Source: Euborellia annulipes
Lineage: Eukaryota; Arthropoda; Insecta; Dermaptera; Anisolabididae
Length of the DNA: 64,000 nucleotides
Reading direction: 5' to 3'
NCBI GenBank assembly: GCA_023213315.1
Contig: JAKCPI010010606.1
Coordinates: forward strand, 62,001 to 126,000
Shown: positions 31,947 through 43,292 of the stretch, in pieces
How the letters are laid out: every line of letters begins with the position of its first letter
How positions within the stretch are numbered: position 1 is the stretch's first letter
The notes under the pieces: generated by a model
What the model was told of the DNA's origin: nothing
Databases searched by the model: none
The model's input: the letters and a program-made list of their open reading frames with translations, nothing else
Position numbers and translations under genes: made by a program

Positions 31947-33322
31947 GTAAGTTTATACAATTTTTTCATTCTTTTGTGAAATGTATAAAAAAAAAAAAAA
32001 TAAAAAATGAATTTGATTGATTAAAGAATTAGTGCTTGATAAAAAAAAAATACTATCTAATGCTAATCAAATATTCCTATTAAAAATCAAGAAAAGTTTT
32101 TTTTCTGAGTCCATCCTTCCGGAATTTGTCCTGATTGTACGTGCAGATACTATTGATTTCTTTTAATTTAAATTCTCTCATATTCAATTATTACCGTTTT
32201 CAAAAACATCGTTTTTTTACAATCACAATAATCACGCGAATGACGAGCTCGAGTTACCAGAGCCAAGGCTCCGCTTCCCCCTCCCTCACTTCATCACTAA
32301 AATATATTTTTTTTTTGAAATACAAAAGTAATTGGTAGAAAATTGTTTTTCAATACTCGAGTTGAGTTTGATAAAATAAATAATTTTAAGAAGAAGCAAT
32401 TCATTTCGAAACTCTTCTTTACTATATTATTTATTGTCTTATTTTTGGACCATTTGATCCACTTTCGCTCGTTGTAATTAAACTCAAATCAAGTGGAATT
32501 AATTTTAACTTTGATCGATTTCATTTCATTCTTCTTTATAAAATAACATTTTTTTATTGATTCATTCACTCATCTATTAAATTCAATGAAGCATCATTGC
32601 TTTACAACTGGAGAAATGAAATTTATTTCAATCTGAATCTTAAAGGAAATAAAATTTCTGACAAACAATTCAATTTAAATAAGAAAGAACAAAAAAAAAA
32701 AATTAATATTTTTAGATTTCTTTATTTTATTTAAATAAAAAAAAAAAATAAATTACGATAATTATTTCTACATCAAATATGTAAATAATCCATTTAGAGA
32801 CGGCACACGTACGACAAAATAATATTCTTTGAGATCTCACGTCTAAAGTTCGAAATTTAATCACTCTTTTTTTTCCTAAGGGACAAAACTGAAATTTTTT
32901 TTGCAAAAAAAAAAGTTTCATTGTCGAAACGAATTTATTTTCTCTTGCGATTATTCGATTTGCAGCAAGTTTTGGTCAAAGTATTATTTTATAAAATTTT
33001 TTTATTGTGAAAGAAAAAAAAAAAAACTAAGTTCTGCTAACAAGAGAGAAGGGATTTCGTTGTAACTTAAGGGAGAAATTCGAGGACAGTTGAAAAAATT
33101 TGACAATTGAAATTTTATCCTTAGGCAAGGGAGTTTCGACTGTTTCTTGTTATAGACTACATTTTCGTGATGGTCGTATTAACTATTTTCAAATCAAATT
33201 TAAAGTTCTTTTATTTTTTGCTCGATACATACACATGTGCAAAGAAAGAAGAATCATCATTGCAAACAACACTAAAGAGCTTGTTTCTTAAACTATGGTC
33301 AATTAACCATTGGCTAAGCGAC
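31947..33322. other. AT-rich spacer
   Basis: Homopolymer-rich. Small frames at 32135-32338, 32727-32921 and 33100-33379 lack recognisable features. Confidence 0.4.
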
Positions 33323-33325
33323 TTA

Positions 33326-34636
33326 GGGCCGGTTGCTTCACTTATAGTCAGTCAACTAGCAAATTTATCCAACCTATAAAAATAAAAATAAATAAATAAT
33401 AAGTAATCTAAATAATGAACAAGAACACGATTAACCTTCGAGCTAAAAAAACGAGTTTTTTCACATATAATTATCTGAAGAGATTTGTGAAGTTAGCAAC
33501 TTAATAAAGACATAACTTATAAAAATTATTAAAAATAAAAATTGAAATTAATTTAAATAATTATTAAAAATTAAAATAATTAATTAAAGATAATTAATTT
33601 TTTTTTACCAAAATTTAAAAATTTCCAAAAAAAAAAAGCATTTTAATTGCCAATTGTTCCAAACTTCACATTGGCTTTGTCAAGCTTGTGTTTCTAATTT
33701 CACTTCTTATCTTCACATCTAGTTAAACCTTATTAACCTCGACCTGTGTTCTTATTTAATCATATGATTAGCTTAACTAGATTTGAAAATACTCAAAATT
33801 CTTAACCAACCAGCTTATCCGAGGGATATGATAGCAGGTTAATTAGAAGGGGAAAATTTCCAAAAAAATAAATAAGGTTTAATAAAGGCTTCTTATTCCA
33901 ATTTGCCAATCGTTCCAAACTTCACATTGAATTTGACATATCGACACTGGCTTGATGCTTGTGTCAGATTTCTGTTTCTAATATCACCCCTTTGTTAATC
34001 GTTTTACAGAACAATGGGCATTTGCCAACTAACTTCGGCCAGGGATCTTATTTAATCATTTGATTAGCATAACTAGACGTGAAAATACTCGAGCTAAGAC
34101 CCTAAGGCTACTAAGGAGTGAAATTAGGAACACAAGCCTTGTTTATTTATTTTTTTAGACATTTTTAAATTTTTTTTTTTAAATTAATTAGTTTTAATCA
34201 ATTATTTTAATTTTTAATATTTATTTTAATTAATTTTAATAATTTTTATAATTGATGCCTTTATTAAGCTAACTTCACAAAACTTTCCTTACACCTCAGA
34301 TAACTAATTTTATGTGAAAAACTCATTTTTTTAATTTTAACTCGAAGGAAAAGCGTGTTATAGGCATATTTATCACGAATGTGTTTATTAAGGCTTTTGT
34401 GCTTTGTATTATTATTATTATTATTAAGGGAGTAGACCACATTTGTATTAATTATTTATTAAAAATATAAATACTGTACAATGTTTCGACTGCGCTGAGA
34501 ATTCGAAACGTTGTACAGTATTTGTATTTTTAATAAATAATACAAAAATTTAAGCATGTTGTTTATTAATAATATATCGATGATTTGATATTCCTCGGAT
34601 AAGTTTGCTAGTTGACTATAAGTGAAGCAACCAGTC
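33326..34636. mobile_element. Family A element, complete, with nested C copy
   Basis: TIRs GGGCCGGTTGCTTCACTTAT (left) and GACTGGTTGCTTCACTTATA (right, minus strand), continuing GTCAACTAGCAAA on both sides. Flanked by TTA (33323-33325, 34637-34639), which with the GGGCC-type end suggests a PIF/Harbinger-like element. Arms are long and AT-rich; the middle (33640-34110) contains repeated words (CCAAACTTCACATTG twice). A family C element is inserted in the right arm. No transposase seen. Confidence 0.7.
34426..34550. mobile_element. Family C MITE nested in A (C4)
   Basis: A collapsed palindrome keeping only the outer arms: TAAAAATATAAATACTGTAC, AATGTTTCGACTGC, then CGAAACGTTGTACAGTATTT. All inner sequence is deleted. 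Confidence 0.8.
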
Positions 34637-34686
34637 TTAAAATCCCTTTTATTACTAAATCTTATTATTAACTAATCATTTTTTTT

Positions 34687-34926
34687 GGAGTCAGGAGGTA
34701 TAAAATCAGCGTTGTCGAACACCTTTACACTTTTATTTTATGCAGACGTTGGTAACCCTAACAGTTGCCATCTTCAGTGCCAAAGAAAGTATTTTAAGGT
34801 AGACAGGGACACGTTAAAAAACTTTCATTGGCACTGAAGATGGCAACCGTTAGGGTTACCGAAACGTCTGCATAAAATAAAAGTGTAAAGGTGTTCGACA
34901 ACGCTGGTTTTATTCCTCCTGACTCC
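34687..34926. mobile_element. Family M palindromic element
   Basis: A 240-bp near-perfect palindrome. The left starts GGAGTCAGGAGGTATAAAAT, the right ends TTTTATTCCTCCTGACTCC. Arms share GTGTAAAGGTGTTCGACAAC and GCACTGAAGATGGCAAC. The right arm has an intact CTGAAGA...GAAACGT core (34834-34867); the left copy has lost the GAAA block. Confidence 0.85.
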
Positions 34927-35530
34927 AATCTCACATACCCCGCATACAATTTAATCATTTTTTTATTGAAAAGAAAATATAACAAAGATTTTTAATTCTT
35001 TTAATAATAAAATGATGAGATGTGATATTTTGTATTGAAGATAGTCATTTTTTTTTAAAAGGCCAATTCGCTTAACCAAAAAGTGCCATGGATGAAGAAA
35101 CCTGCCTTTTAATCAACTCACAACACATCAAAACAATTGACTTCGATTGTTCCAATTCTTTTTTTTGTTTTATACAGTTTATTAATTTAATTTTTTTATA
35201 AAGAGAAAATTTTTTAATTAAATTTGTATATGATTTCTTGTATGCTGAGAAGGGACTGAAAAATAATAACGATGATGAAATTTTTTCTGTCTTATAGAGA
35301 GATCTCTTTATTTCTTCCAATTCCTAACAATTTTTTTTTTATTTATTTAATTTTTTTTTTTTTTTTTTTTTTTTCATTATTATTCGCTCATATTTTTTGA
35401 TCACTGAAAAATGTCTTTTGTAAGGCCATGACCTTTTATTTCAATTTTACAACATTTTTTTTTTTTTAAATTAAATGAAGGAATGAATTGAAAAGGCCCT
35501 TTGAAGATTCTTTGTTCTCGTCAAACACCA
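34927..35530. other. AT-rich spacer
   Basis: Long T-runs (35331-35374). The minus frame 35072-35320 is Lys/Ser-rich, AT-driven and not credible. Confidence 0.4.
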
Positions 35531-35580
35531 AGGGCGTAGCTGGAGGGTAGTGACAATCGGGGACTCATATCATTAGCAAA
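35531..35580 (+). mobile_element. Family K-like terminal fragment
   Basis: AAGGGCGTAGCTGGAGGG matches the GGCGTAGCCAGG-type end seen at family K, without a matching right end. Confidence 0.35.
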
Positions 35581-35703
35581 TTTTTCATTACTTTCGTATA
35601 TAATTTCATATATATATATATAAAAGGTAAATTCTTTTAATAACCAAATTGTGAATAAAATATCGTCTCATCTTTGTCAATTTTTTTGCTTACCACCCAA
35701 ATA

Positions 35704-35842
35704 CTTTTTTTTTTATTTAAAATCATTTTCGGCATCTGAGCCTATTCAGACCTCTATATCCAATTAAAATTCTCGCCCGGGACGGGATGCCGAATCCTTA
35801 ACCTTTGACACCAGAAGCGAATGCTCTACCTTTGAGCTTTGA
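35704..35842 (-). mobile_element. tRNA-derived SINE, minus strand
   Basis: Minus strand: AAAGGTAGAGCATTCGC (A-box region), GGATTCGGCATCCC (B-box region), a body with TTGGATATAGAGGTCTGAAT and the family tail CAGATGCCGAAAATG followed by an A/T-rich end. Same tail family as 1527 and 52264. Confidence 0.7.
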
Positions 35843-36815
35843 AAAAAAAAAATATAAATTTTCAATCGTTTTTCATATACTTGAATTTTAATATACCCAC
35901 TTTGTGAAATCAAATTCCTAAACTAGTCTATTAAGGAAAAAAGAATATGAATCACAATTAAGTAGCTTAAAAAATATGCTATTCAAAGTAAAAAGTCGAG
36001 ATGGTAAAGGAGTCATACATTTGAAGGGAAGAAACTAATTGTTCGAGTTCACATCTCTAGAGGGACATTTTTTGTTAACTAGTCTATGAAATTTGTCATA
36101 AACCGGTTTATGAAACTTAATAAATTGGTTTATGAAAGTTCATTTTGAACTTTTCATATACCCGAATGTAAAATTTATAAACACTTTGTGTAACAGACTT
36201 CATATACTTGTTTATGAATATCCCTTGATAATTATTAACAGTGTAGGTCATCCAAGTACTTGATTTATAAAAATTCTTAATAATATAAGCGAAGTTTTAA
36301 TTTTTTTTTTTTTTTTTAACGTTAATTAAAACATTCATTTCTTTTGTTTTCTTATTTTATCAGAAACATTTCATTAATAAAATTTAATTAACAAGTTAAT
36401 TTAAAACATATAATCAATATATAAAAAAAAAAAATCATAACAAAAGGAAGCAAGTATAGAGAAAAAAAAAATAATATCAAAGAGAATTTCCTCTCCAAAT
36501 AATTTCAACATTTTATTTGATTTTATTATGATTAAAAATTAAAACAAAAGGTACTTTCATACTTACTTTGATCTCCTGAACATTTTTGATCATTAGCACC
36601 CTAAAATGCAGTGAAGAGAAAAGAAGAGCTCATTAAAAATAAATAAATTAATTAATTTAAAAAAATGTCTTTCAATTTTTTTTTTTACAAAAGACCTTTT
36701 TTTAAATGAAATTGTTATTCAGAAAATTTTAGTTTTACTGACCGATATACACAATTTGTCATATTTCCACTTGTTTATTTAAGATATATATTAGTGTGTG
36801 TCTGTCACCTATTAT
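35843..36815. other. AT-rich spacer with TTTATGAAA words
   Basis: 36070-36215 repeats GGTTTATGAAA or its complement several times around the palindrome CATAAACCGGTTTATG. No TIR or TSD is found. The remainder is AT-rich. Confidence 0.35.
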
Positions 36816-37172
36816 TATTATTATGGGAGTTTTAAATTATAGACAACAATTTGCATTAATTATTTATTAAAAAAATATAAGTACTGTGAACGTTTAACTA
36901 CTTATTTGCAGTCGTTTAAGTACTGTGCACTTGCTCCGATTCATTCGAACTGACCTCAAAGGGTCACCTACATGAAGTTAGTAAAATTTTATTGAAGTTA
37001 GCAATATATACAAACATCCCCATGAAGTTAGACACCATCATCACACCAAAATAAAATAAGCAAGTGCACAGTACTTGAAAACGACAGCAGAATAAGTAGT
37101 CGAAACGTTGTATATTTTTAATAAATAATTAATACAAAATGTGATCTATAATTAAAAACTCTCATAATGACA
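36816..37172. mobile_element. Family C MITE, both arms (C5)
   Basis: Left end ATGGGAGTTTTAAATTATAG, right end ATAATTAAAAACTCTCATAA. Inner words TGTGCACTTGCTCCG and AAGTGCACAGTACTTGAAAA mirror each other; the GACGTCAGCGCCATCT core is mostly lost. Confidence 0.85.
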
Positions 37173-37567
37173 TTATCCAGAGCTCAGGAAAAATAATCGA
37201 GTTCCCAAATCTCATAATGGAGAGGCTGAACAAATTTTTTGAAATTCCAGAATTATGAAAAATCAAAAACAATTATAATAAAAAACTAATTAAATCTCTC
37301 AATTGAAAAATAATCAAGATTGTTAATTACAATTTCTTCTTTTTTTTCATTTGATCTTGATAGGAAAATATAGATACAATAGTTTATAGTTTTATGAAAT
37401 TATTATTAATATTAATATTGATAATTTTTTTAAGACAAGTGAGGGGGCGTATATATTTTTTATGAACCAGATATTTAGATCTCAATAATTCTGAAAAATT
37501 GCGGGACATGATAAAAAAAAAAAAATGCAAGGATTCGTCGCAAGTGTGCCGCGGGGTTAGTAGATAA
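37173..37567. other. AT-rich spacer
   Basis: No element recognised. The word GAACCAGATATTTA at about 37464 recurs at about 38841 inside family B. Confidence 0.4.
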
Positions 37568-39167
37568 TAGGGGTATTCATGATCTTGAGTTTTGTCGTAA
37601 ATGTCCTAAATCGTAAATAGTTTAGCACAAAAGTTAACGAATGGACCAAAAATAAATTTGTCCTATGTCGTATTTGATGACTATCGGTGAATTCGAACAA
37701 CATTCATAACCTACTAAAAGTCTTTTTCTTTTTAAAATTGTATCACATATCTCATTCATTTTTATTTTATAAATAAATAAGAGAAACAAACAAAACAACA
37801 CACTAAACACTTGAAAACAAAACACAAACTGCACAAACACTTTTTAGGTTAGAAAAACTTTGACATTTCTAATGGCGGAAATCGATTTACAACATACGAC
37901 ACCGATATCAAGAGACCTATGACAGTCGTATGTACTATTTAGCAATACGAGAGGTAAATGTCTTAAACTATGGTCAATTAACCATTGGCTAAGCGACTTA
38001 GGTTGCTTCACTTATAGTCAGTCAACTAGCAAATTTATCCAACCTATAAAAATAAAAATAAATAAATAATAAGTAATCTAAATAATGAACAAGAACACGA
38101 TTAGCCTTCGAGCTAAAAAAACGAGTTTTTTCACATATAATTATCTGAAGAGATTTGTGAAGTTAGCAACTTAATAAAGACATAACTTATAAAAATTATT
38201 AAAAATAAAAATTGAAATTAATTTAAATAATTATTAAAAATTAAAATAATTAATTAAAGATAATTAATTTTTTTACCAAAATTTAAAATTTCCAAAAAAA
38301 GCATTTTAATTGCCAATTGTTCCAAACTTCACATTGGCTTTGTCAAGCTTGTGTTTCTAATTTCACTTCTTATCTTCACATCTAGTTAAACCTTATTAAC
38401 CTCGACCTGTGTTCTTATTTAATCATATGATTAGCTTAACTAGATTTGAAAATACTCAAAATTCTTAACCAACTAGCTTATCCGAGGGATAGCAGGTTAA
38501 TTAGAAGTGGAAACTTTCCAAAAAAAAAAATAAATAAGGTTTAATAAAGGCTTCGTATTCCAATTTACCAATCGTTCCAAACTTCACATTGAATTTGACA
38601 TATCGACACTGGCTTGATGCTTGTGTCAGATTTCTGTTTCTAATATCACCCCTTTGTTAATCGTTTTACAGAACAATGGGCATTTGCCAACTAACTTCGG
38701 CCAGGGATCTTATTTAATCATTTGATTAGCATAACTAGACGTGAAAATACTCGAGCTAAGACCCTTAAGGCTACTAAGGAGTGAAATTAGGAACACAAGC
38801 CTTGTTTATTTATTTTTTTAGACATTTTTAAATTTTTTTTTGAACCAGATATTTAATTTTAAATCACATATCTCATTCATTTTTATTTTTAAATAAATAA
38901 ATAAGAGAAACAAACAAAATAACACACTAAACACTTGAAAACAAAACACAAACTGCACAAACACTTTTTAGGTTAGAAAAACTTTGACATTTCTAATGGC
39001 GGAAATCGATTTACAACATACGACACCGATATCAAGACGACCTATGGCCGTCGTATGTACTATTTAGCAATACGAGAGGTAAATGTCGTATATCGTATAC
39101 TCAAATAAGACATAGGAGACTTTTAAGACGATAGGACGTCGTATATACAAGATCATGAATACCCCTA
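37568..39167. mobile_element. Family B element containing a copy of A
   Basis: Ends TAGGGGTATTCATGATCTTG and, on the minus strand, TTAGGGGTATTCATGATCTT. The interior holds a 230-bp segment twice (37742-37971 and 38865-39092: CACATATCTCATTC through CAATACGAGAGGTAAATGTC) with a truncated A between. The right part continues to ACGACGTCCTATCG-type sequence (minus). No transposase. Confidence 0.75.
37970..38840. mobile_element. Family A, right-truncated copy inside B
   Basis: About 870 bp nearly identical to 33290-34150, including about 38 bp that lie outside the A TIR in the first copy (CTTAAACTATGGTCAATTAA). The right arm is missing. Sharing of flanking DNA shows it was copied from that locus, or a sister of it, rather than moved as a clean transposon. 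Confidence 0.85.
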
Positions 39168-39719
39168 ATATCGCCAAACTAAATCGTTTTTTTTTTTCTC
39201 TTTCAAATAAAAAAAAAAAAAATATGGATAAATATAGAAACTCAATTCATTGATTAAAAAAAAAAAGGTAAATGATAACATTTAAACAATTTAATCAAGT
39301 GCTCTCACTGTCCTCTGCCATTTAATTTAATAACATTATGTTAAACTCTACAATAAAAAAATCTTTTAAAAATACAATAAATTATTATACGTATATGAAT
39401 TAAGTCACTAAAGGCTGGATAACAAATTGATGTTTCAAGGGTCATCGGAGGGATTCGAATCTTGTTCATCCTGTCAATCAATAAAACTGTAGATCTTACA
39501 TTTATTTATATAATAGGAAATGATTTAAATACATTTTTGATGATAAAATCATGTAAGCCTTACTGGACAGTTTTCACATGAGTGATACAATAAAGGAAAT
39601 TTATTAATTGTTTTAAACTTTCTTGATTATTATTATTAGAATATTGGGAATTAATGACTCTGTGATAATTTAGATGTAGGCAGCCAACAAAGAATAAAAA
39701 CATTATTAAAATATCGTTG
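39168..39719. other. AT-rich spacer
   Basis: 39420-39500 has a weak GATTCGAATC palindrome but no tRNA-like fold. Nothing else supported. Confidence 0.4.
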
Positions 39720-39850
39720 ACGTTTCGAGAACGCATCGTTCCCATCTTCAGAACGATAAAGTCTTTTCATCTTGGCTAGTCCTGATGTTTCGGGCCCATT
39801 TGACAAAAAATACAGCCCAGGCACGTACTGCAATTCTCGTATACAATTAA
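39720..39850 (-). mobile_element. Retroelement terminal fragment with ribozyme-like core
   Basis: Minus strand: CTGAAGATGGGAACGATGCG, TTCTCGAAACGTCAACGAT, with an inner GAACG-ATG-CGTTC hairpin and an outer ATCGTT/AACGAT pair. Upstream lies GGGCCCGAAACATCAGG. This combination resembles the terminal repeats of Penelope-like elements, but no reverse transcriptase or GIY-YIG sequence is seen beside it, so the assignment is tentative. Open frames on this strand (39560-39854) are short. Confidence 0.4.
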
Positions 39851-39937
39851 ACATACATCTAATGGTATATGCAAATTTGTGTTAAAATTTTTTATGACTT
39901 TTTAAATAAAAATATTTTAGGTTTTGAAAATTCTTCG

Positions 39938-40412
39938 ACATCCATGTCAAAAATTCGATGGTGAAATTTTGATGGAAATACACGTTTTGAGGTCTTTCTG
40001 TGTTCAATTTAAAGCACGAAGAAAATGAGATACGAGGTTGAAATTTTATATTTGAGTTAGGTACTCTCCTGATAAGCTTTTAAATAAAATCGGCAAAAGA
40101 GTACTTTACTGAAGTATTTATTCAGTTTTTTTTTTTTTTTTTTTCGATTTATCAAAATTCGCTCAAACGATTTTGATTTAAATTCATAAATCATTTATTT
40201 TTTAGTTTCTCTTTTTTTTTTGCCCTCAAAAAGGGTTCTTGTAAGATAAGAGAAGGCAAATATAAATATTTTTCTGTTTATAAATTTCATATCTTGAATT
40301 CAAATGTACCGTTATGTCGGAATCTAAGTATATATCGGCACAAAAAATTGGTGTGAAAAGCACAGAACTCAACTTTCAATTACCACAACTAAGAGAAGGT
40401 TGTGTGCTGTTA
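39938..40412 (+). mobile_element. Family D repeat, 5' stem missing (D16)
   Basis: Starts at TGTCAAAAATTCGATGGTGA, keeps much of the body, lacks the X-box region (deleted around 40240) and ends in a partial 3' hairpin (GGTGTGAAAAGCACAGAACT, GAGAAGGTTGTGTGCTGT). Confidence 0.8.
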
Positions 40413-40526
40413 GTAATAGAGTTTTATTGAATCGTCATTATACACGTATGACTGACTATATTGTATGATAAAATTTGCCGATATAACTATATTTTATTAA
40501 AAACCGACATTAGATATCTCGATCTA

Positions 40527-40557
<31 letters not shown>

Positions 40558-41101
40558 ATCTTCTTCGTTGAGTTTCCTTAGAAATATCATTTGATTTTTG
40601 TTATATATTTTTTATTTCCTCACTTTTCTTCATTTTTTTTTCTCAATCTCTTGTTACCTCAAAGTCGACTTATAGATACATATATATATAAATCGAACCA
40701 CGTCATTCAACTGACACTTACTTAAATAAATTCGACCTGGATTTAAATAAAATAAATCTTCAACGGTATTTAAATTTTATTTCCGTAAGCAACGACTCCC
40801 TAACGACTTTTCGAGTTTACCCATTTCGGCTTGCAATATCCATATAAATAAGAAAAAAAAAAGAAAAAACATGAAAAGAAAAAAAAAAATAAATAAATTT
40901 CCATTGCGATATTAAAAAAACCAACTATTGTCAAACATGAGGTCTAATGCTTGAAATGTTCGATGGAATTATAATTTCAGATTTTGCTAAAAGCTATTAT
41001 ATTAGGCTTGGTGTTAACTCCAATTAAGAGGAATTCGGAAATTTAACAACTTATTTGTCTATTTTTTTAAATACTATTTTAGGGTTATTTTTTAGAACAA
41101 A
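40413..41101. other. AT-rich spacer
   Basis: T-run 40530-40553 and A-runs near 40850-40890. No supported feature. Confidence 0.45.
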
Positions 41102-41732
41102 CTAGCCCCCCGGCTTCGGAGGGGCTTGTGCCTGGTGATTTCTCGAGATATGTTTAGTAGTTGTAATTAATACGATTTTATTTAAACTCAACTTAATATA
41201 AATAATAAGATTTAATATTATTAACTATTGTTGAATTGAAATTTTTTTATTTGAAATTAGGAGACCTTTTTCATTAGCATTCATTGACAATGCAAAGAAT
41301 ACTTAAATGTCTTATCATTTCTAACAGCACAACACTGACATTTGCAAAAAATACTTAAAGGTCTTTTAAAAGAAATAAAAGTAAATATAATCCTAATATT
41401 AAAAATATTATAATTAAGATAGAATATAATGTTTTTAATTTAAATTATTAAATTAAATAAAAAAAAATAAAAAATTCATTCAAAACATAATATTTCAAAG
41501 AATTATGTATTCTTTGCATTTCTAATATCTTGACAGATTCCCTAAGAGAGAAACAGTAAACTACAACAATTAATAACTCAAATTTTATAGGAATTTCGGG
41601 ACGAAAATAATTTTCCAATAATTACTGGAAGGTCGTCTTTAAGAATTTAAAATTTGGTTACGATATTCTAACGAGAAGTTGCCCAAATAGAGCGTGACAG
41701 ACAAACGGACATTAGCGAATTATATACATAGA
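41102..41732 (-). mobile_element. Helitron-type element with both ends
   Basis: Minus strand: 5' A/TCTATGTATATAATTCGC at 41733-41716, then CTAATGTCCGTTTGTC; the 3' end is a strong GC hairpin, GCCCCTCCG-AAG-CCGGGGGGC, directly followed by CTAG and a flanking T (41102, T at 41101). A 5' TC, a 3' hairpin, CTRR and A/T flanks are the defining Helitron features. About 630 bp without a Rep/helicase frame, so non-autonomous. Confidence 0.8.
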
Positions 41733-43292
41733 TGTTTTTTTTTTTGAACGAAGTTCAAGGCGGGAAATTTTTTTCTTTCCTTACGTGGAAATCATTTGAC
41801 TTTTTTTTGCCTGCGAGTCTCATCCTATCTTTGCAAACGGCTGCTTTTTGGCCGAAACCGAAACCGAATATTCGGTCGGTTCCTAATAATTCCCCCCACA
41901 CACTTTTATTATTACTTTTTTTTACACCATAATTGAATTATCTTTTTAATAAACTAATTTTTTTCGTCTCTTAATCACGATTATTTTATTTTATTTACAT
42001 GATATACCCTCATTTAAATATAATTGACATCTTCTTTTGAGATAGTTTAAAACTTTTTTTTATATATTTATTTTTTAAAGGATCGTTCGTTATTTAAAGT
42101 AGCTTCATAATATTTATTCCGATTGTATGATGTTCAACTTTTAAGTAGAACTCGAGTTGGACATTTTTTTTTTCCTTTTCACATAAATTTTTTTACAATT
42201 CAGGTCTGTTTTTAAGACTCCATCATTAATAAATGCAACTCACAAACTTGAGTATCTCTTATTTTTTTTTTTTTTTTTTTTATTATGGTTTGGTTTTTTA
42301 TTCCAATCATACTTTTGAAATAATATTAACACGTTTCCTTTACAAAAATAAAATTTGATAACTTTTTTTTTTTGATGTTTGAATTTTAATAAAATTTTCA
42401 TTTAAATTAAAATATGAAATCTCTGGTCTATTATTATTTCGTTTTCTGGGAATTTTAGCTTTTATAATTGTTTTTATACATATTAATGTACAATAATATT
42501 TTTACTTTCTTGTCAGAGTCGGTTTTTGTTTGTTTTGTCGAGCCCTGTGAAAAACATTTATCATAAAAGAAAAACACAAAAATTTCCAACATTGAATTTA
42601 AGTCAACAATTTTATTCTAACTTCAAAATTTTCGTTTAATTTTTACCCCTCAAATGTATGATTTTTTTTCGCTATTAAATTACTTTTTTCTTAAATATTT
42701 TATCTTATTAGATAAACCTACCTACAAAATTTTAATAAAATTTACATTTCTGAACTAAAGTCTGAATTAATCTGTATTTAATTCCGATTTATATTTTATA
42801 CAATTTTTAAATTGAATATATACATATTAACTTTTTTCTAAATAAAAAAAAAAGTTTTCTATAAATAAAAAAGTTTAATATATTAAACTAGTGATCGAGT
42901 TGAAAATTGTAGTCGAGTCACTGATAAACTACTTGTATAATAAATTTCTCGAGCTTTAATTTTAGTTCAGATATCTCAAAGGAAATCCGAGAAGGCCCAT
43001 TTCAAAGTTCAAGGCCTTGGATTGATAAAGTATTTCCAAGTAAATGGATACTTTCACCCTGAAGTGATCCTTATTTGATAATATCACTATTACATACATA
43101 CTTATACATAATTTATAGGAATACTTTCAAGGGCTTTTTTTTTTACTTGGTGAAAATTTTCTCTTAAACATATTTTATTATAAATGTCTGAATATAAATT
43201 ATTTTATGTCAATAATAATTGTGAAATGGGTGATTGTTTATTAGTAGATTCCAACCAGGAATTTGTCATAGAAATTATAAAAAAATTTTCAT
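41733..43292. other. AT-rich spacer
   Basis: A GAAACCGAAACCGAATATTCGG word at 41855-41880 contains a palindrome. Long T-runs (42260-42283). No gene or element supported. Confidence 0.4.

Noticed and set aside
39440..39475. GGATTCGAATCTTG as a tRNA T-arm
   Set aside because: No A box or paired acceptor strand at the right spacing.
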